From NCBI GenBank assembly GCA_937907245.1, contig CALCUM010000003.1:310001-374000 (forward strand): a stretch of 64,000 nt of DNA, read 5' to 3'. Below are positions 35,600 to 45,855 of the stretch, piece by piece. Position 1 is the stretch's first letter, and each line of letters begins with the position of its first letter. Origin of the DNA: an uncultured Rhodobiaceae bacterium. Its GTDB lineage: Bacteria; Pseudomonadota; Alphaproteobacteria; RS24. The notes under the pieces are model-generated. The model worked only from the letters and a program-made list of their open reading frames with translations. It ran no database searches and had not been told where the DNA came from. The translations under genes were made by a program, and so were the position numbers.

Positions 35600-36315
35600 G
35601 CCGCTAGATAAGTTTCAATGCGGGCAGCATTGGCCCCCAAATCAGATATACCCACGCGAGACGCCGAGCGCACATCCACTTTCGTGGCGCCCGCATCGCT
35701 TGTCAGACGAATAGACACATCGTCCTTAAATCCAAACATAGCCGTTGTCGCGGTGGCTTCTAGGGTGCCAGCAGAGGCATCTTGCGCCACAATATCCCAG
35801 CCCATAGCTTCGGCCGCCGCCAGAGCTTTGGCAAAGTTATCGCTTGGCGAACCGGCTAGACGCAAAGGCGCCAGCTCCGTGTAAAACGCTTTTTGTTGCG
35901 CCTGCACGTCTGCATTAATATCCAAACTATTGTCGCTGGCCGCCCGTGTTGCGGGCACAGCGGAGAACACAGGCGGCGTATCCAAATCTGTGCTGATGTC
36001 ATGAATAGGCGGCACGTTCCCCCCTTTACGAAGGGTCGACAGCGGCATGTAAAGCACCACCAAAGCCAAGACCACGGCGATACCTGCTTTTTGCGTATGC
36101 ACGCCATCGCCACCATAGCCACCCATGAGCGCCAGTAAGGCCAACAGCAAAGCAATAGCGGCCAGCAAAGTAGCCACCGCCACGCCCAGCAAAGGCAAAC
36201 GGAAGTCCATCACACCAAGGCGGAATAAGGCCAATAAAACAATGGCGATAACCGAAGCCGCAATCGCAAGACGCAAGCCCCAAGTGGTTAAAGTTGCAAC
36301 TGAAATACCTAACAT
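35590..36315 (-). CDS. DUF1499 membrane protein
   Basis: 241-residue protein. Three transmembrane helices fill the first 100 residues (AIAVIAIVLLAL, LLGVAVATLLAAIALLLALLALM, AGIAVVLALVVLYM). The C-terminal DUF1499 domain shows IHDISTDLDTPPVFSAV near residue 103, AMGWDIVAQDASAGTLEATATTAMFGFKDDVSIRL and VDVRSASRVGISDLGANAARI. Function is unknown. Its ATG is two bases after the stop of the acyl-CoA synthetase, so the two form an operon. Confidence 0.9.
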   Translation of the reverse strand: MLGISVATLTTWGLRLAIAASVIAIVLLALFRLGVMDFRLPLLGVAVATLLAAIALLLALLALMGGYGGDGVHTQKAGIAVVLALVVLYMPLSTLRKGGNVPPIHDISTDLDTPPVFSAVPATRAASDNSLDINADVQAQQKAFYTELAPLRLAGSPSDNFAKALAAAEAMGWDIVAQDASAGTLEATATTAMFGFKDDVSIRLTSDAGATKVDVRSASRVGISDLGANAARIETYLAALK

Positions 36316-36317
36316 AT

Positions 36318-37961
36318 CTATTCCGCCGCGCTATCTGCAGTTGGCAATTTATAATCGGCAAATTGCGACCGCAGAGTTAGTTTTTGAATTTTGCCCGTTG
36401 CGGTATGCGGAATTTCATCCACGAAAGCCACATCATCTGGCATCCACCATTTGGCAATTTTGCCGTCGAGGAAGCTCAGAATTTCTTCTTTGCTCACATC
36501 GGCACCCTCGTTTTTCACGATGATAAGCAAAGGACGCTCATCCCATTTTGGATGCGCCAAGCCAATAACCGCCGCTTCCATAACGCTTTCATGTGCCACT
36601 GCTACGTTTTCAATCTCGATAGACGAAATCCATTCGCCCCCTGATTTGATAACGTCTTTGGCACGGTCGGTAATTTGCATAAAGCCAAGCGGGTCGATCG
36701 TGGCCACATCGCCTGTATCAAAGAAACCGTTCTCATCCAAAATATTGCCGCCATCGCCTTTAATATATTCGCCGACAATAAATGGCCCACGAACCATTAG
36801 GTGACCAAAAGCCACGCCATCGCGCGGCAATTCTTTGCCCTCATCATCGGTGATTTTCATTTCCACACCGAAAGGCGCGCGGCCTTGTTTCACTTTAATG
36901 TCCATCTGTTCATCAAAGGTCATGTTTTCCATGCCTGATTTGAAGCTCGCAATGGTGCCCAGCGGAGACAATTCTGTCATGCCCCAAGCATGTTTCACGG
37001 AAACCTCATAATCGCGCTCAAATTTTTCGAGCATGACGCGTGGCACCGCAGAGCCACCAATGGTCACATCTTTCAGCACTGGCAATTTGAGATTATTGGC
37101 TTCCATATGTTGCAGCAACATCAGCCAAACAGTTGGCACGGCAGCGGTGAAAGTCACGGCTTCATCGGTCAACAATTGATAGATGCTTTCGCCGTCCATA
37201 TTCGGGCCAGGGTTTACAATTTTCGAGCCCGCCGCTGGCGCGCTGAGCGCAAGGCCCCAAGCATTAGCATGGAACATCGGCACAACCGGCATAATGGAAT
37301 CGGTGCTTTTCAGCCCCATCACATCGGCTGAATTGCCAACCAATGTGTGTAACACGTTGGAGCGATGGGTATAGCAAACGCCTTTCGGATTACCTGTGGT
37401 GCCAGATGTGTAGCACATGCCGCAAGGCGCGCGCTCATCGACTTCCACCCAATTAAAATCGCCATTTTGGCTATCTATAAGGTCTTCATAGCAATGCACA
37501 TGGGTCAGGCTCGTGTCTGGCATGTGGGCCGCATCGGTCATAATGATGATGCCTTTCACATGGGTCAGCTGATCTTGAATGGCTTCGAGAATTGGCACGA
37601 AGGTCAAATCGGTGAAGATTAATTTATCTTCCGCATGATTGATAATATAAACCAATTGCTCGGGGAAAAGACGCGGGTTCAGCGTATGGTAAACCCCGCC
37701 AATACCGGTAATGCCATACCAAGCTTCGATATGGCGGTGCGTGTTCCAAGCCAGCGTAGCAATCACATCGCCTTGCCCCATGCCAAGCCCTTGCAAGGCC
37801 TGGCTGAGTTTGCGGGCGCGCAAATGCGCATCGGCATAAGTCTCGCGGTGAATATTGCCCTCAACCAAACGAGAAACAATCTCGCGCTCGCCGTGGTTAA
37901 CCATCGCATGATCCAAAATACGGTTCATCAATAGGGGTACATCTTGCATTTGACCGAACAT
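36318..37961 (-). CDS. Acyl-CoA synthetase, AlkK/DmdB-like
   Basis: 547-residue ANL ligase. P-loop [19 protein letters not shown] near residue 183, [22 protein letters not shown] near 340, [35 protein letters not shown] near 430 and the catalytic Lys in TATGKIQKL. The opening [19 protein letters not shown] and overall order resemble medium-chain ligases and the marine methylmercaptopropionate-CoA ligase DmdB. A DMSP role cannot be asserted: no dmdA, dmdC or dmdD is adjacent. Divergent from the amidase. Confidence 0.9.
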   Translation of the reverse strand: MFGQMQDVPLLMNRILDHAMVNHGEREIVSRLVEGNIHRETYADAHLRARKLSQALQGLGMGQGDVIATLAWNTHRHIEAWYGITGIGGVYHTLNPRLFPEQLVYIINHAEDKLIFTDLTFVPILEAIQDQLTHVKGIIIMTDAAHMPDTSLTHVHCYEDLIDSQNGDFNWVEVDERAPCGMCYTSGTTGNPKGVCYTHRSNVLHTLVGNSADVMGLKSTDSIMPVVPMFHANAWGLALSAPAAGSKIVNPGPNMDGESIYQLLTDEAVTFTAAVPTVWLMLLQHMEANNLKLPVLKDVTIGGSAVPRVMLEKFERDYEVSVKHAWGMTELSPLGTIASFKSGMENMTFDEQMDIKVKQGRAPFGVEMKITDDEGKELPRDGVAFGHLMVRGPFIVGEYIKGDGGNILDENGFFDTGDVATIDPLGFMQITDRAKDVIKSGGEWISSIEIENVAVAHESVMEAAVIGLAHPKWDERPLLIIVKNEGADVSKEEILSFLDGKIAKWWMPDDVAFVDEIPHTATGKIQKLTLRSQFADYKLPTADSAAE

Positions 37962-38053
37962 AAATTCCTCCTTATCGTCTTTCTCAGACGCTGTTCATTG
38001 TGGCGTAGATTGCCCAAACTGGGGCCATATGTCTATAGGACGGAGATATAAAA

Positions 38054-39508
38054 ATGAGTTTACATACGCTTTCTGCACAAGACATCGCGGCGCAAATTAA
38101 AGCCAAAAAAATATCCGCCCAAGATGCTCTGACTTATTTCATCACTCGCATAGAAAAACACAACCCTACACTCAACGCCGTCGTTGCCACCCGCTTTGAC
38201 GAGGCCAGCGCAGACGCGAAAAAGGCCGACGAAAAACAAGCCCGTGGCGAACCCCTCGCGGCCTTGCACGGCGTACCCATGACCCTAAAAGACGCCTTCG
38301 AAGTCAAAGGTCTAACCTGCGATGTCGGCGCGCCTAATTTTGCCGGCAAAATATCAACCCAAGATAGCCTCGTGACCGAGCGAATGAAAAGCGCGGGCGC
38401 CATTATCATGGGCAAAACCAACACGCCTATTTTTTGCGGCGATTGGCAGAGTTTTAACGATGTGCATGGCACCACCAACAATCCCTATAACCTCGAGCAT
38501 ACGCCCGGCGGCTCATCAGGTGGCGCGGCGGCAGCCCTTTCGGCTGGCCTGACACCAATGGAATACGGCAGCGATATCGGCGGCTCTATTCGCATTCCAG
38601 CGCATTATTGTGGCCTATTCGGACACAAACCAACGCACGGCTTAGTGCCGCAAATTGGCCATGTACCGCCTGTGCATGGCGCCCTCGCAGAAGGCGATTT
38701 AGCCGTGGTTGGGCCCTTGGCCAAAACAGTCGATGATTTAGAAACCTTGCTTGATGCCACCGTCGGCACCCATGGCAGCATGGCGCAAGCCATGCAGATA
38801 GCTTTGCAAGGGCCAAGGTTTCAAAACGCCCACGGCCTGCGTGTTGGCATTTGGGCCGATGACAGCTATTGCCCCGTCGACCCCGAAATGGCCAGCGCGA
38901 TTGAAACAGCCGGCAAAGCCCTAGAAAAAATGGGCGCCGAGGTAAAAACTCTAAAGCCCGATTTTGATTTGGCATGGAATACACAAATTTACGCGCTTCT
39001 GCTGAACCCCATCATGGGCCGCGGATTTTCAGACAGCGTTCACCAGCGGATGCAAAAAACCGTCGATGCGGCCAGCGAAGACGATATGTCTTACGCCACG
39101 TTGCAAGCTCGCGGCATTCGTTTGCTGCATAAAGATTGGCTGATGTGGGACGAGCATCGCGCGCAATTGGCTGCCAAATGGCGCGCCTATTTCGAGCAAG
39201 TCGACGTGCTGCTGTGCCCCGTCTCGCCCTCGCCTGCTATGGCGCACGCGCAAGACCCAAATGTTTACGCCCGCCCCTTCTTGGTCAATGGCGAGGCGCG
39301 AAACTATATGGAAAACATTGTTTGGCCTGGTGTCGCCACGGTATGCAATTTGCCTGCCACCAGCGTGCCCTTGCCCCAACATAGCTCTGGTTTGCCTATG
39401 GGCATGCAAATCGTCGGGCCGGCTTATGAAGACAAAACCCCGATTGGCGTCGCGCGCTTGCTGGAGCAAGCCGGTTATGGCTTTACGGCTCCGCCTGCGT
39501 TTTCTTAA
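38054..39508 (+). CDS. Amidase signature enzyme
   Basis: 484-residue amidase with the Ser-cisSer-Lys triad: Lys in VPMTLKDAFEVKG (about residue 78), cis-Ser in HTPGGSSGGAAAALSAG (about 155) and nucleophile Ser in GSDIGGSIRIPAHYCGLFGHKPTHG (about 178). The C-terminal LCPVSPSPA and LPMGMQIVGPAYED are typical. It hydrolyses amides or acts on a carbamoyl substrate; it is not GatA, as no gatB/gatC is nearby and the substrate loop differs. Confidence 0.9.
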   Translation: MSLHTLSAQDIAAQIKAKKISAQDALTYFITRIEKHNPTLNAVVATRFDEASADAKKADEKQARGEPLAALHGVPMTLKDAFEVKGLTCDVGAPNFAGKISTQDSLVTERMKSAGAIIMGKTNTPIFCGDWQSFNDVHGTTNNPYNLEHTPGGSSGGAAAALSAGLTPMEYGSDIGGSIRIPAHYCGLFGHKPTHGLVPQIGHVPPVHGALAEGDLAVVGPLAKTVDDLETLLDATVGTHGSMAQAMQIALQGPRFQNAHGLRVGIWADDSYCPVDPEMASAIETAGKALEKMGAEVKTLKPDFDLAWNTQIYALLLNPIMGRGFSDSVHQRMQKTVDAASEDDMSYATLQARGIRLLHKDWLMWDEHRAQLAAKWRAYFEQVDVLLCPVSPSPAMAHAQDPNVYARPFLVNGEARNYMENIVWPGVATVCNLPATSVPLPQHSSGLPMGMQIVGPAYEDKTPIGVARLLEQAGYGFTAPPAFS

Positions 39509-39523
39509 AAATGAGTTTAAAAA

Positions 39524-40474
39524 TTAGCTTTGTTGCAGGTCGGTAAGCTCTTCGTGGCCTTGGGGGTCTTGATGCACCAAAACTTCGGCGCCAGGAAACG
39601 CCCGCATTACAGAGGCCTCTACCTGATCTGAAATCTTATGCGCCTGGTTGAGCGTCATCGAGCCGTCCAACTCGATATGGCATTGGATGAAACTCGACAA
39701 GCCAGCGCGGCGCGTGCGCAAATCATGCAAGCCCAAAACATCCGGATGCGAAAGAATGATTTGTTTGATTTTATCGCGCGTTTCATCCTCCAGCTCACTA
39801 TCCATCAATTGGTCGGCGGCGGCGGTAAAAACCTGCCAAGCGCTCCTGGCCAAAAGGCCAGCCACAAACACACCCAACACAGGGTCGGCATAAACAAAGC
39901 CCATAGGGCCCGACAACACCAAAGCGCCAAGCACGCCCACATTTATATATAAGTCGCCCGCGTAATGCGCACTATCGGCATGAACCGCAACCGAATGAGT
40001 GGCTTTGGCAACACGGCGTTGCACCACCACCAAACCGAAGGTCAGCACAATCGATATGCCAATGACGATAATCCCAATGTTGGTCTCGCTTAAAACTTGC
40101 GGGTTTCGAAACGCCTTCGCCGATTCATAAACCAAAAATAAAGCGGCAAGCGATAGCATGGCGCCTTGTACCAGCGCGGCCAAAGCTTCGGCTTTACCAT
40201 GGCCGAAACGGTGTTCTTTATCGGCGGGGGTTTGCGCGTGGCGGATGGCAAAAAAATTCATCACCGACAACGATAAGTCCATGATGGAATCGAGAAACGA
40301 GCCCAATAAAGCTACCGATCCGGTTAGCACCCAAGCGCCGCCCTTCAGCACAATCATCACGCTGGCGACCAAAATGGCTAAAAGCGCTGCGCCTTGCACG
40401 CGCTTTCCCGGCTCCAAAGCCAAGGGGTCATGGTGCAAACTAGGGTCGGGGGGTGTCTCGTGATTATGTTTCAT
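39524..40474 (-). CDS. Cation diffusion facilitator (zinc/iron efflux)
   Basis: 316-residue CDF transporter with about six transmembrane helices. Metal-site residues appear as LDSIMDLSLS in helix 2 and HADSAHYAGDLYIN in helix 5 (H-x3-D), with DKEHRFGHGKAEALAAL between helices 2 and 3. The cytoplasmic C-terminal domain includes DLRTRRAGLSSFIQCHIELDGSMTL. It resembles FieF-type divalent metal efflux. An in-frame extension to 40801 runs antisense across pdxH and was dropped for the ATG at 40474. Confidence 0.92.
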   Translation of the reverse strand: MKHNHETPPDPSLHHDPLALEPGKRVQGAALLAILVASVMIVLKGGAWVLTGSVALLGSFLDSIMDLSLSVMNFFAIRHAQTPADKEHRFGHGKAEALAALVQGAMLSLAALFLVYESAKAFRNPQVLSETNIGIIVIGISIVLTFGLVVVQRRVAKATHSVAVHADSAHYAGDLYINVGVLGALVLSGPMGFVYADPVLGVFVAGLLARSAWQVFTAAADQLMDSELEDETRDKIKQIILSHPDVLGLHDLRTRRAGLSSFIQCHIELDGSMTLNQAHKISDQVEASVMRAFPGAEVLVHQDPQGHEELTDLQQS

Positions 40475-40505
40475 AGCCTGTCTTACCGCATCCAGCCTTT
40501 TGGTT

Positions 40506-41132
40506 CTATGGGTAAAGCCTTTGGGTCGTCCAATCAGCCGTCTCATCGGTGCGGCTATAGACCAAACGGTCATGCAGGCGATGGTCGCCATCTTGCCAAA
40601 ACTCAAAGCGTAAAGGCGTAACGCGCCGCCCCGACCAATGCGGCGGGCGCGGAATATCTTCGCCCGGATATTTCTTTTCCACCGCCGCATAGGCTGCTTC
40701 CAATTCAGCTCGCGAGGCCAACGGACGTGATTGTATCGAGGCCCAGGCCCCCAAACGGCTTTGGCGACCGCGCGAGTTGAAATAAGCATCGGCCTCCGCA
40801 TCCTCCACCGCGCTCACCAAACCTTGCACTCGTACTTGGCGGTGTAGGCTTTTCCAATGAAAACATAAAGCAGCTTTGGGCGCTTGTATCAGCTCATCCC
40901 CTTTGCGGCTTTCCAAATTTGTATAAAACACCAGTCCGCGCGCATCATGGCCTTTCAACAAAACCATCCGCACATTCGGCATACCCTCGCCCGACACCGT
41001 GGCCAAAGACATAGCGTTCGGGTCATTGGGTTCACTGGCGCCAGCTTCGTTCAGCCAATCGTCGAACACCTCCATCGGCTGGCGCGGCAATTGGCTTGGG
41101 TCTGAAATATCAAAAATACGCGCATGGCTCAT
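40506..41132 (-). CDS. pdxH: Pyridoxamine 5'-phosphate oxidase
   Basis: 208-residue FMN enzyme that makes pyridoxal 5'-phosphate from PNP or PMP. Typical elements are AMSLATVSGEGMPNVRMVLLKGHDARGLVFYTNLESRKGDEL (FMN and substrate site), ALCFHWKSLHRQVRVQGLV, SRGRQSRLGAWASIQS and the C-terminal RLHDRLVYSR with WTTQRLYP. ATG 41132 has AAGGAACG upstream. Divergent from the Sel1 lipoprotein gene. Confidence 0.95.
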   Translation of the reverse strand: MSHARIFDISDPSQLPRQPMEVFDDWLNEAGASEPNDPNAMSLATVSGEGMPNVRMVLLKGHDARGLVFYTNLESRKGDELIQAPKAALCFHWKSLHRQVRVQGLVSAVEDAEADAYFNSRGRQSRLGAWASIQSRPLASRAELEAAYAAVEKKYPGEDIPRPPHWSGRRVTPLRFEFWQDGDHRLHDRLVYSRTDETADWTTQRLYP

Positions 41133-41174
41133 GGGGCGTTCCTTTATCGCTTGGGTTGATTTATATATAGCCTC

Positions 41175-41681
41175 ATGTCTCACGCATGCAAATTACTGAT
41201 ATTTTTATCGCTCACCGGCGCCGCGCTGTCGGCTTGCACGACGCCGCTAAATGGGCTCGAAAGAGCGCAAGTTTTCAACGCCGCCACGGCCGCCTATGAT
41301 GCGGGAGACTATCAGACTGCGCTGAGCCAATGGTCTATTTTGGCTGAACAAACCGACCCTGCCGCCATGCGCAATATCGGCCATTTATACCGAAACGGCC
41401 TAGGGGTGGCCAAAAATGCCGAGACAGCCCGCGACTATTACACAAAAGCCGCCCGCCTTGGTTTTGCGCCCGCGCAAATGAATTTGGCGATGATGTATTT
41501 CTCTGGCACGCCCAAAGGCAAAATTAGCGCTGATAGGCTGGCTTATGATGCAAAACAAGGCTTGTTCTGGCTCAAGCGTTCTGCCGAAGGTGGCTATGCT
41601 CCCGCGATAGAACGCTTACGCCGGCTTGAAATCAGCCTAACCCCCAACTATCACCCCAACAATCACCCCAACAATCAATAG
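41175..41681 (+). CDS. Sel1-repeat lipoprotein
   Basis: 168-residue predicted lipoprotein: signal peptide MSHACKLLIFLSLTGAALSAC with lipobox LSAC at Cys21. It has Sel1-like helical repeats at about 52-90 (NIGHLYRNGLGVAKNAETARDYYTKAARLG) and 91-145 (FWLKRSAEGGYAPA). Such repeats usually bind proteins. The C-terminal YHPNNHPNNQ is encoded by a 12-base tandem repeat ending at the stop. It is translated from a start 43 bases away from the divergent pdxH start. Confidence 0.85.
   Translation: MSHACKLLIFLSLTGAALSACTTPLNGLERAQVFNAATAAYDAGDYQTALSQWSILAEQTDPAAMRNIGHLYRNGLGVAKNAETARDYYTKAARLGFAPAQMNLAMMYFSGTPKGKISADRLAYDAKQGLFWLKRSAEGGYAPAIERLRRLEISLTPNYHPNNHPNNQ
41640..41681. repeat. 12-bp tandem repeat at a gene 3' end
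   Basis: CACCCCAACAAT occurs twice in direct succession (41652-41663, 41664-41675), preceded by a similar degraded copy and followed by CAATAG, the end of the Sel1 gene. It encodes HPNNHPNNQ. Confidence 0.8.
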
Positions 41682-41766
41682 CCCGCGAAAATATCTGCCA
41701 CGCTCTAGGCTTTTGCGGCGGGGCAGTTTATAGATAGAGCATCTTAATCATTCCAGTGAGAACACG

Positions 41767-42585
41767 ATGAGCCAGAAACTAATGCAAGGAAAACGAGGCC
41801 TAATTATGGGCGTCGCCAATAAAAACTCAATCGCATGGGGTATCGCACAAGCTTGTGCCGATGCTGGCGCCGAATTGGCCTTCACCTATCAGGGCGAAGT
41901 TTTGCAACGCCGCGTCCAGCCTTTGGCCGAGAGCGTGGGCTCTGATTTCATCGAGCCTTGCGATGTTACCGATGAAGCCAGCCTGGATGCTTTGTTCGAA
42001 AAGCTGGAAGCCAAATGGGGCAAATTAGACTTCGTTGTCCACGCCATCGCTTTTGCGGGCAAAGAAGAGCTGATGGGTCGCTACGTCGACACCTCCTCGC
42101 AAGCCTTCGATAAAGCGCTGAACATTAGCTGCTATAGCTTTACGGCCGTGGCCTGTCGTGCCGAAAAAATGATGGGCGAAGGCGGCTCTATGCTGACGCT
42201 GTCTTATTATGGCGCGGCAAAAGTCATCCCGCATTACAATGTTATGGGCGTGGCCAAAGCGGCTCTCGAGGCCTCGGTGCGCTATTTGGCGTCTGATTTG
42301 GGGCCCAAAGGCATTCGCGTGAACTCTATCTCGGCTGGCCCTATTCGCACTTTGGCGGCGGCTGGTATTGGCGATTTCCGCGAAATGCTAAAATGGAACG
42401 AAGCCAACGCGCCAATGCGCCGCAATGTGACGCAAGAACAAGTCGGCCGCTCGGCGGTCTATTTACTCTCCGATATGTCGGAAGGCGTATCGGGCGAAAT
42501 TCACTATGTCGACATGGGCTATAACACCATCGGCATGTCCGCGTTTGATGAACTAAAAGACGCGAAAAACCAACAAAGCGAATAG
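41767..42585 (+). CDS. fabI: Enoyl-[acyl-carrier-protein] reductase (NADH)
   Basis: 272-residue short-chain dehydrogenase that performs the last step of fatty acid elongation. The FabI cofactor motif [14 protein letters not shown] is near residue 17; the catalytic Y-x6-K is YNVMGVAK near 160, with LSYYGA ahead of it; the substrate-binding [18 protein letters not shown] loop follows. This is the triclosan-target form. The next gene, aroC, begins ten bases after its stop. Confidence 0.95.
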   Translation: MSQKLMQGKRGLIMGVANKNSIAWGIAQACADAGAELAFTYQGEVLQRRVQPLAESVGSDFIEPCDVTDEASLDALFEKLEAKWGKLDFVVHAIAFAGKEELMGRYVDTSSQAFDKALNISCYSFTAVACRAEKMMGEGGSMLTLSYYGAAKVIPHYNVMGVAKAALEASVRYLASDLGPKGIRVNSISAGPIRTLAAAGIGDFREMLKWNEANAPMRRNVTQEQVGRSAVYLLSDMSEGVSGEIHYVDMGYNTIGMSAFDELKDAKNQQSE

Positions 42586-42595
42586 AAAGCACCCC

Positions 42596-43702
42596 ATGTC
42601 GCATAATAGTTTTGGTCATTTATTCCGTGTTACCACCTGGGGCGAAAGCCATGGGCCAGCTTTAGGCTGCGTCATCGACGGCGCTCCCGCGCGCCTGCCC
42701 CTAACCGAAGCGGATATTCAAACCTATCTCGACAAACGCAAACCAGGTCAAAATCGCTTCACCACCCAGCGACAAGAAGCCGATGCGGTAAAAATTCTAT
42801 CCGGTGTTTTCCAAGACCCCGAAACCGGTGAGCAAGTAACCACGGGCACGCCCATTCAGCTATTGATTGAGAACACCGACCAGCGGTCGAAGGACTATGG
42901 CGACATTAAAGACAAATATCGCCCGGGCCATGCCGACTTCACCTATATGGAAAAATACGGCATTCGCGATTATCGCGGCGGCGGGCGCTCCTCGGCGCGC
43001 GAGACGGCTGCCCGCGTGGCCGCCTCTGCTGTTGCGCGCCAAGTTTTAAGCGGCGTCACCATTCGTGGCGCTTTGGTGCAAATGGGCCCGCATAAAATTA
43101 ATCGCGACAATTGGAACTGGGATGAAGTTGAAAATAATCCCTTCTGGTGCCCCGATGCCGAAGCCGCCAGCCAATGGGAAAGCTATCTCGATGGCGTGCG
43201 CAAAGCCGGCTCGAGCTGCGGAGCGATTATCGAAGTGGTCGCCAGCGGCGTGCCTGTTGGATGGGGCGCGCCCGTTTACGGCAAACTGGATGCCGATTTA
43301 GCCGCCGCCATGATGAGCATTAACGCCGTAAAAGGCGTGGAGATTGGCGAAGGGTTCGACGCCGCCGCGCTATCTGGCGAAGCCAATGCCGATGAAATGA
43401 GCCAAGCGGGTTTTGATAGCAATCATGCGGGCGGTATTTTGGGCGGTATTTCTACCGGCCAAGACATTCGCGTGCGCTTTGCCGTGAAGCCGACCTCCTC
43501 CATTTTAACACCGCGCAAAACCGTGGATGTTGAGGGGCAAGAAACCGAAATTATCACCAAAGGTCGCCACGACCCTTGCGTGGGCATTCGCGCTGTGCCC
43601 GTTGGCGAAGCGATGATGGCTTGCGTTTTGGCCGACCATAAAATGCGCCATCTTGGCCAGCTTATGGGCAATTCGATGAACCTTCCCGAGAGCGGCAAAT
43701 AG
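42596..43702 (+). CDS. aroC: Chorismate synthase
   Basis: 368-residue FMN-requiring enzyme converting 5-enolpyruvylshikimate-3-phosphate to chorismate. Family signatures [17 protein letters not shown] (N-terminus), [23 protein letters not shown] near residue 125, and [30 protein letters not shown] near 275-305 are intact. Part of the fabI-aroC-thiE run on the plus strand. Confidence 0.97.
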   Translation: MSHNSFGHLFRVTTWGESHGPALGCVIDGAPARLPLTEADIQTYLDKRKPGQNRFTTQRQEADAVKILSGVFQDPETGEQVTTGTPIQLLIENTDQRSKDYGDIKDKYRPGHADFTYMEKYGIRDYRGGGRSSARETAARVAASAVARQVLSGVTIRGALVQMGPHKINRDNWNWDEVENNPFWCPDAEAASQWESYLDGVRKAGSSCGAIIEVVASGVPVGWGAPVYGKLDADLAAAMMSINAVKGVEIGEGFDAAALSGEANADEMSQAGFDSNHAGGILGGISTGQDIRVRFAVKPTSSILTPRKTVDVEGQETEIITKGRHDPCVGIRAVPVGEAMMACVLADHKMRHLGQLMGNSMNLPESGK

Positions 43703-43733
43703 CCAACTCTCTCCTCCAACTTATGGAACCCCT

Positions 43734-44402
43734 ATGACCCGTCCGGCAACGAGGCTTTATCTAATTACGCCGCCAAAAATCGATCTCGATAGTTTCGCGC
43801 CGCTTTTAGACGCGACCCTAGTGGCGGGCGATGTGGCCAGTTTGCAATTGCGCCTAAAGCCAGCCAGCGACGACGAAATAATCGTTGCCACCCAAACCTT
43901 AATGCCGATAGCCCATGCGCATGATGTGGCGTTTATTTTGAACGACCGCGCCGATTTAGCCAAACAGCTAGATTGCGACGGCGTCCACCTGGGCCAAGAC
44001 GATATGGACTATGGGCAAGCGCGCGCGCTTTTGGGCGACGATAAAATCATTGGCATCACCTGTCATAACTCACGCCATATGGCCATGTTAGCTGGCGAAG
44101 CTGGCGCCGATTATGTCGCTTTTGGTGCGTTTTACGAAACCCAAACCAAAGCCGCCAAAACCACCGCGCCGGCGAATATTTTAACCTGGTGGCAAGAAAT
44201 GATGCAGCCACCTTGCGTTGCCATCGGCGGTATTACGCCGAAAAACGCCGAGCCGCTGATTATGGCTGGCGCTGATTTTATCGCAGCCTCCAGTGGCGTC
44301 TGGCAACATCCGGGTGGGCCAGAAGCGGGTGTGGTGACTTTCAATAAACTATTCGCCTCGCTGTTCAATCGACTAGAAGACACATTGCCGTCTGAAGAAT
44401 AA
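43734..44402 (+). CDS. thiE: Thiamine-phosphate synthase
   Basis: 222-residue TIM-barrel enzyme joining HMP-pyrophosphate and thiazole phosphate. Typical ThiE stretches are LYLITPP at the start, [48 protein letters not shown] near 70-100, [29 protein letters not shown] and [30 protein letters not shown]. No TPP riboswitch is visible before it. TenI is the alternative, but the HLGQDD motif favours ThiE. Confidence 0.9.
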   Translation: MTRPATRLYLITPPKIDLDSFAPLLDATLVAGDVASLQLRLKPASDDEIIVATQTLMPIAHAHDVAFILNDRADLAKQLDCDGVHLGQDDMDYGQARALLGDDKIIGITCHNSRHMAMLAGEAGADYVAFGAFYETQTKAAKTTAPANILTWWQEMMQPPCVAIGGITPKNAEPLIMAGADFIAASSGVWQHPGGPEAGVVTFNKLFASLFNRLEDTLPSEE

Positions 44403-44495
44403 TTTCGGCGGGTGCCAAAATCCGATAAATGATTTTGCCGCATGGGGGCTGCCATGCTATCCAACCCTCACCATGGTTCAACAAAGGCAAGTCGC

Positions 44496-45059
44496 ATGAA
44501 AATTAATGGCAATGAAATTCGTCCCGGAAATGTTATCCAGCACAATACAGAGCTATGGGTGGCAGTGAAATTGCAACACGTAAAGCCTGGCAAAGGTGGG
44601 GCTTTCGCGCAAGTCGAGTTGAAAAACTTGGTCAATGGCTCGAAGCTTAATGAGCGCTTTCGTTCAGCCGATAAAGTCGAACGCGTGCGCCTAGAGCAAA
44701 CCGATTACCAATTCCTCTACGAGTCGGATGGCATGTTGGCCTTCATGGATACAACGAGCTACGAGCAGATTGAGCTACAAGCTGAATTTGTGGGGGAGCG
44801 GGCCGCGTTTTTACAAGACGGCATGATGGTCGTCGTTGAAAGCCATGAAGGCAAGCCGATTGGCGTGCGACTGCCCGACCAAGTGACGCTCGAAATTACC
44901 GAAACCGAGCCCGTGGTAAAGGGGCAAACTGCCGCCTCCTCAAACAAACCAGCCATTTGCAATAATGGCGTGCGGGTGATGGTGCCGCCGTTTTTAGCCG
45001 TCGGAGATAATATTATCGTCGATACAAATGAAGTCACTTATCTGAAGCGAGCCGAGTAA
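44496..45059 (+). CDS. efp: Translation elongation factor P
   Basis: 187-residue EF-P that relieves ribosome stalling at polyproline. Three beta-barrel domains with [16 protein letters not shown], the exposed lysine loop [16 protein letters not shown] near residue 32, [20 protein letters not shown] and [35 protein letters not shown]. The modifiable Lys is present. The start at 44496 follows a weak AAGGCAAG. suhB begins two bases after its stop. Confidence 0.96.
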   Translation: MKINGNEIRPGNVIQHNTELWVAVKLQHVKPGKGGAFAQVELKNLVNGSKLNERFRSADKVERVRLEQTDYQFLYESDGMLAFMDTTSYEQIELQAEFVGERAAFLQDGMMVVVESHEGKPIGVRLPDQVTLEITETEPVVKGQTAASSNKPAICNNGVRVMVPPFLAVGDNIIVDTNEVTYLKRAE

Positions 45060-45060
45060 T

Positions 45061-45849
45061 ATGGCACAGTCCCCCATTATGAATGTTATGCGCGGCGCCG
45101 TCGAAAAGGCTGGCCGCGCGCTACGCCGCGACTTCGGCGAAATTGAAAATCTACAAGTTTCCAAAAAAGGCCCCGGCGATTTCGTTACCAATGCCGATCT
45201 AAAAGCCGAGAAAATTCTATTCGAAGAGCTTTCCGAGGCACGTCCCGGCTATGGCTTCTTGCTGGAAGAAAAAGGCAAAATTGAGGGAGCGGATAAAACC
45301 CACCGCTGGATTATTGACCCGCTCGACGGCACCACGAACTTCATGCACGGCTTGCCGCATTTCGCCATTTCTGTGGCGCTAGAGCGCGATGGTACTTTGG
45401 TTTCAGGCATGATTTACAACCCGATTACGGACGAGATGTTTTACGGCGAACGCGGCCAAGGCGCCTATGGCCCTGGCGGTCGTTTGCGCGTCGCGGGACG
45501 CCAAAAACTACAAGACTGCGTTATCTCAAGTGGCATGCTTTTGCACGACACAAAGAACGGTCGTATCGACAGCCCTATTTCGGCCGACAACCTCGTGCCT
45601 TTGGTTGGCGATTTCCGCACTATGGGATCCGCGGCCCTTGACCTTGCCTATGTCGCGGCAGGTCGCCTCGATGGCTATGTTGAAATTGGTCTCTCGCCAT
45701 GGAATATGGCGGCCGGCATCGTGCTATTGCGCGAAGCGGGCGGTCTGGTCAGCGATGAGAAAAACCGTAACAAAAGCTTACTGTCTGGCAATGTCGTAGC
45801 TGGCAATGAAGCTGTTCATGGCGCGCTTCTCAGCCACCTAATTAAATAA
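45061..45849 (+). CDS. suhB: Inositol monophosphatase family protein (SuhB-like)
   Basis: 262-residue Mg-dependent phosphatase. Metal motif LLEEKGKIEG corresponds to the usual GEE-like site; WIIDPLDGTTNFMHGLPHFAISVAL is the DPxDGTxN signature near residue 87; SPWNMAAGIVLLREAGG near 215 carries the last metal Asp/Asn position (WNMAAG, where WDxAAG is usual). In this lineage suhB commonly follows efp. SuhB also takes part in rRNA antitermination in E. coli; here that is untested. Confidence 0.9.
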   Translation: MAQSPIMNVMRGAVEKAGRALRRDFGEIENLQVSKKGPGDFVTNADLKAEKILFEELSEARPGYGFLLEEKGKIEGADKTHRWIIDPLDGTTNFMHGLPHFAISVALERDGTLVSGMIYNPITDEMFYGERGQGAYGPGGRLRVAGRQKLQDCVISSGMLLHDTKNGRIDSPISADNLVPLVGDFRTMGSAALDLAYVAAGRLDGYVEIGLSPWNMAAGIVLLREAGGLVSDEKNRNKSLLSGNVVAGNEAVHGALLSHLIK

Positions 45850-45855
45850 TTAAAT

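Noticed and set aside
40475-40801. 109-residue N-terminal extension of the CDF transporter
   Set aside because: It is the shadow of pdxH in another frame and is rich in Arg and Trp, unlike the family.
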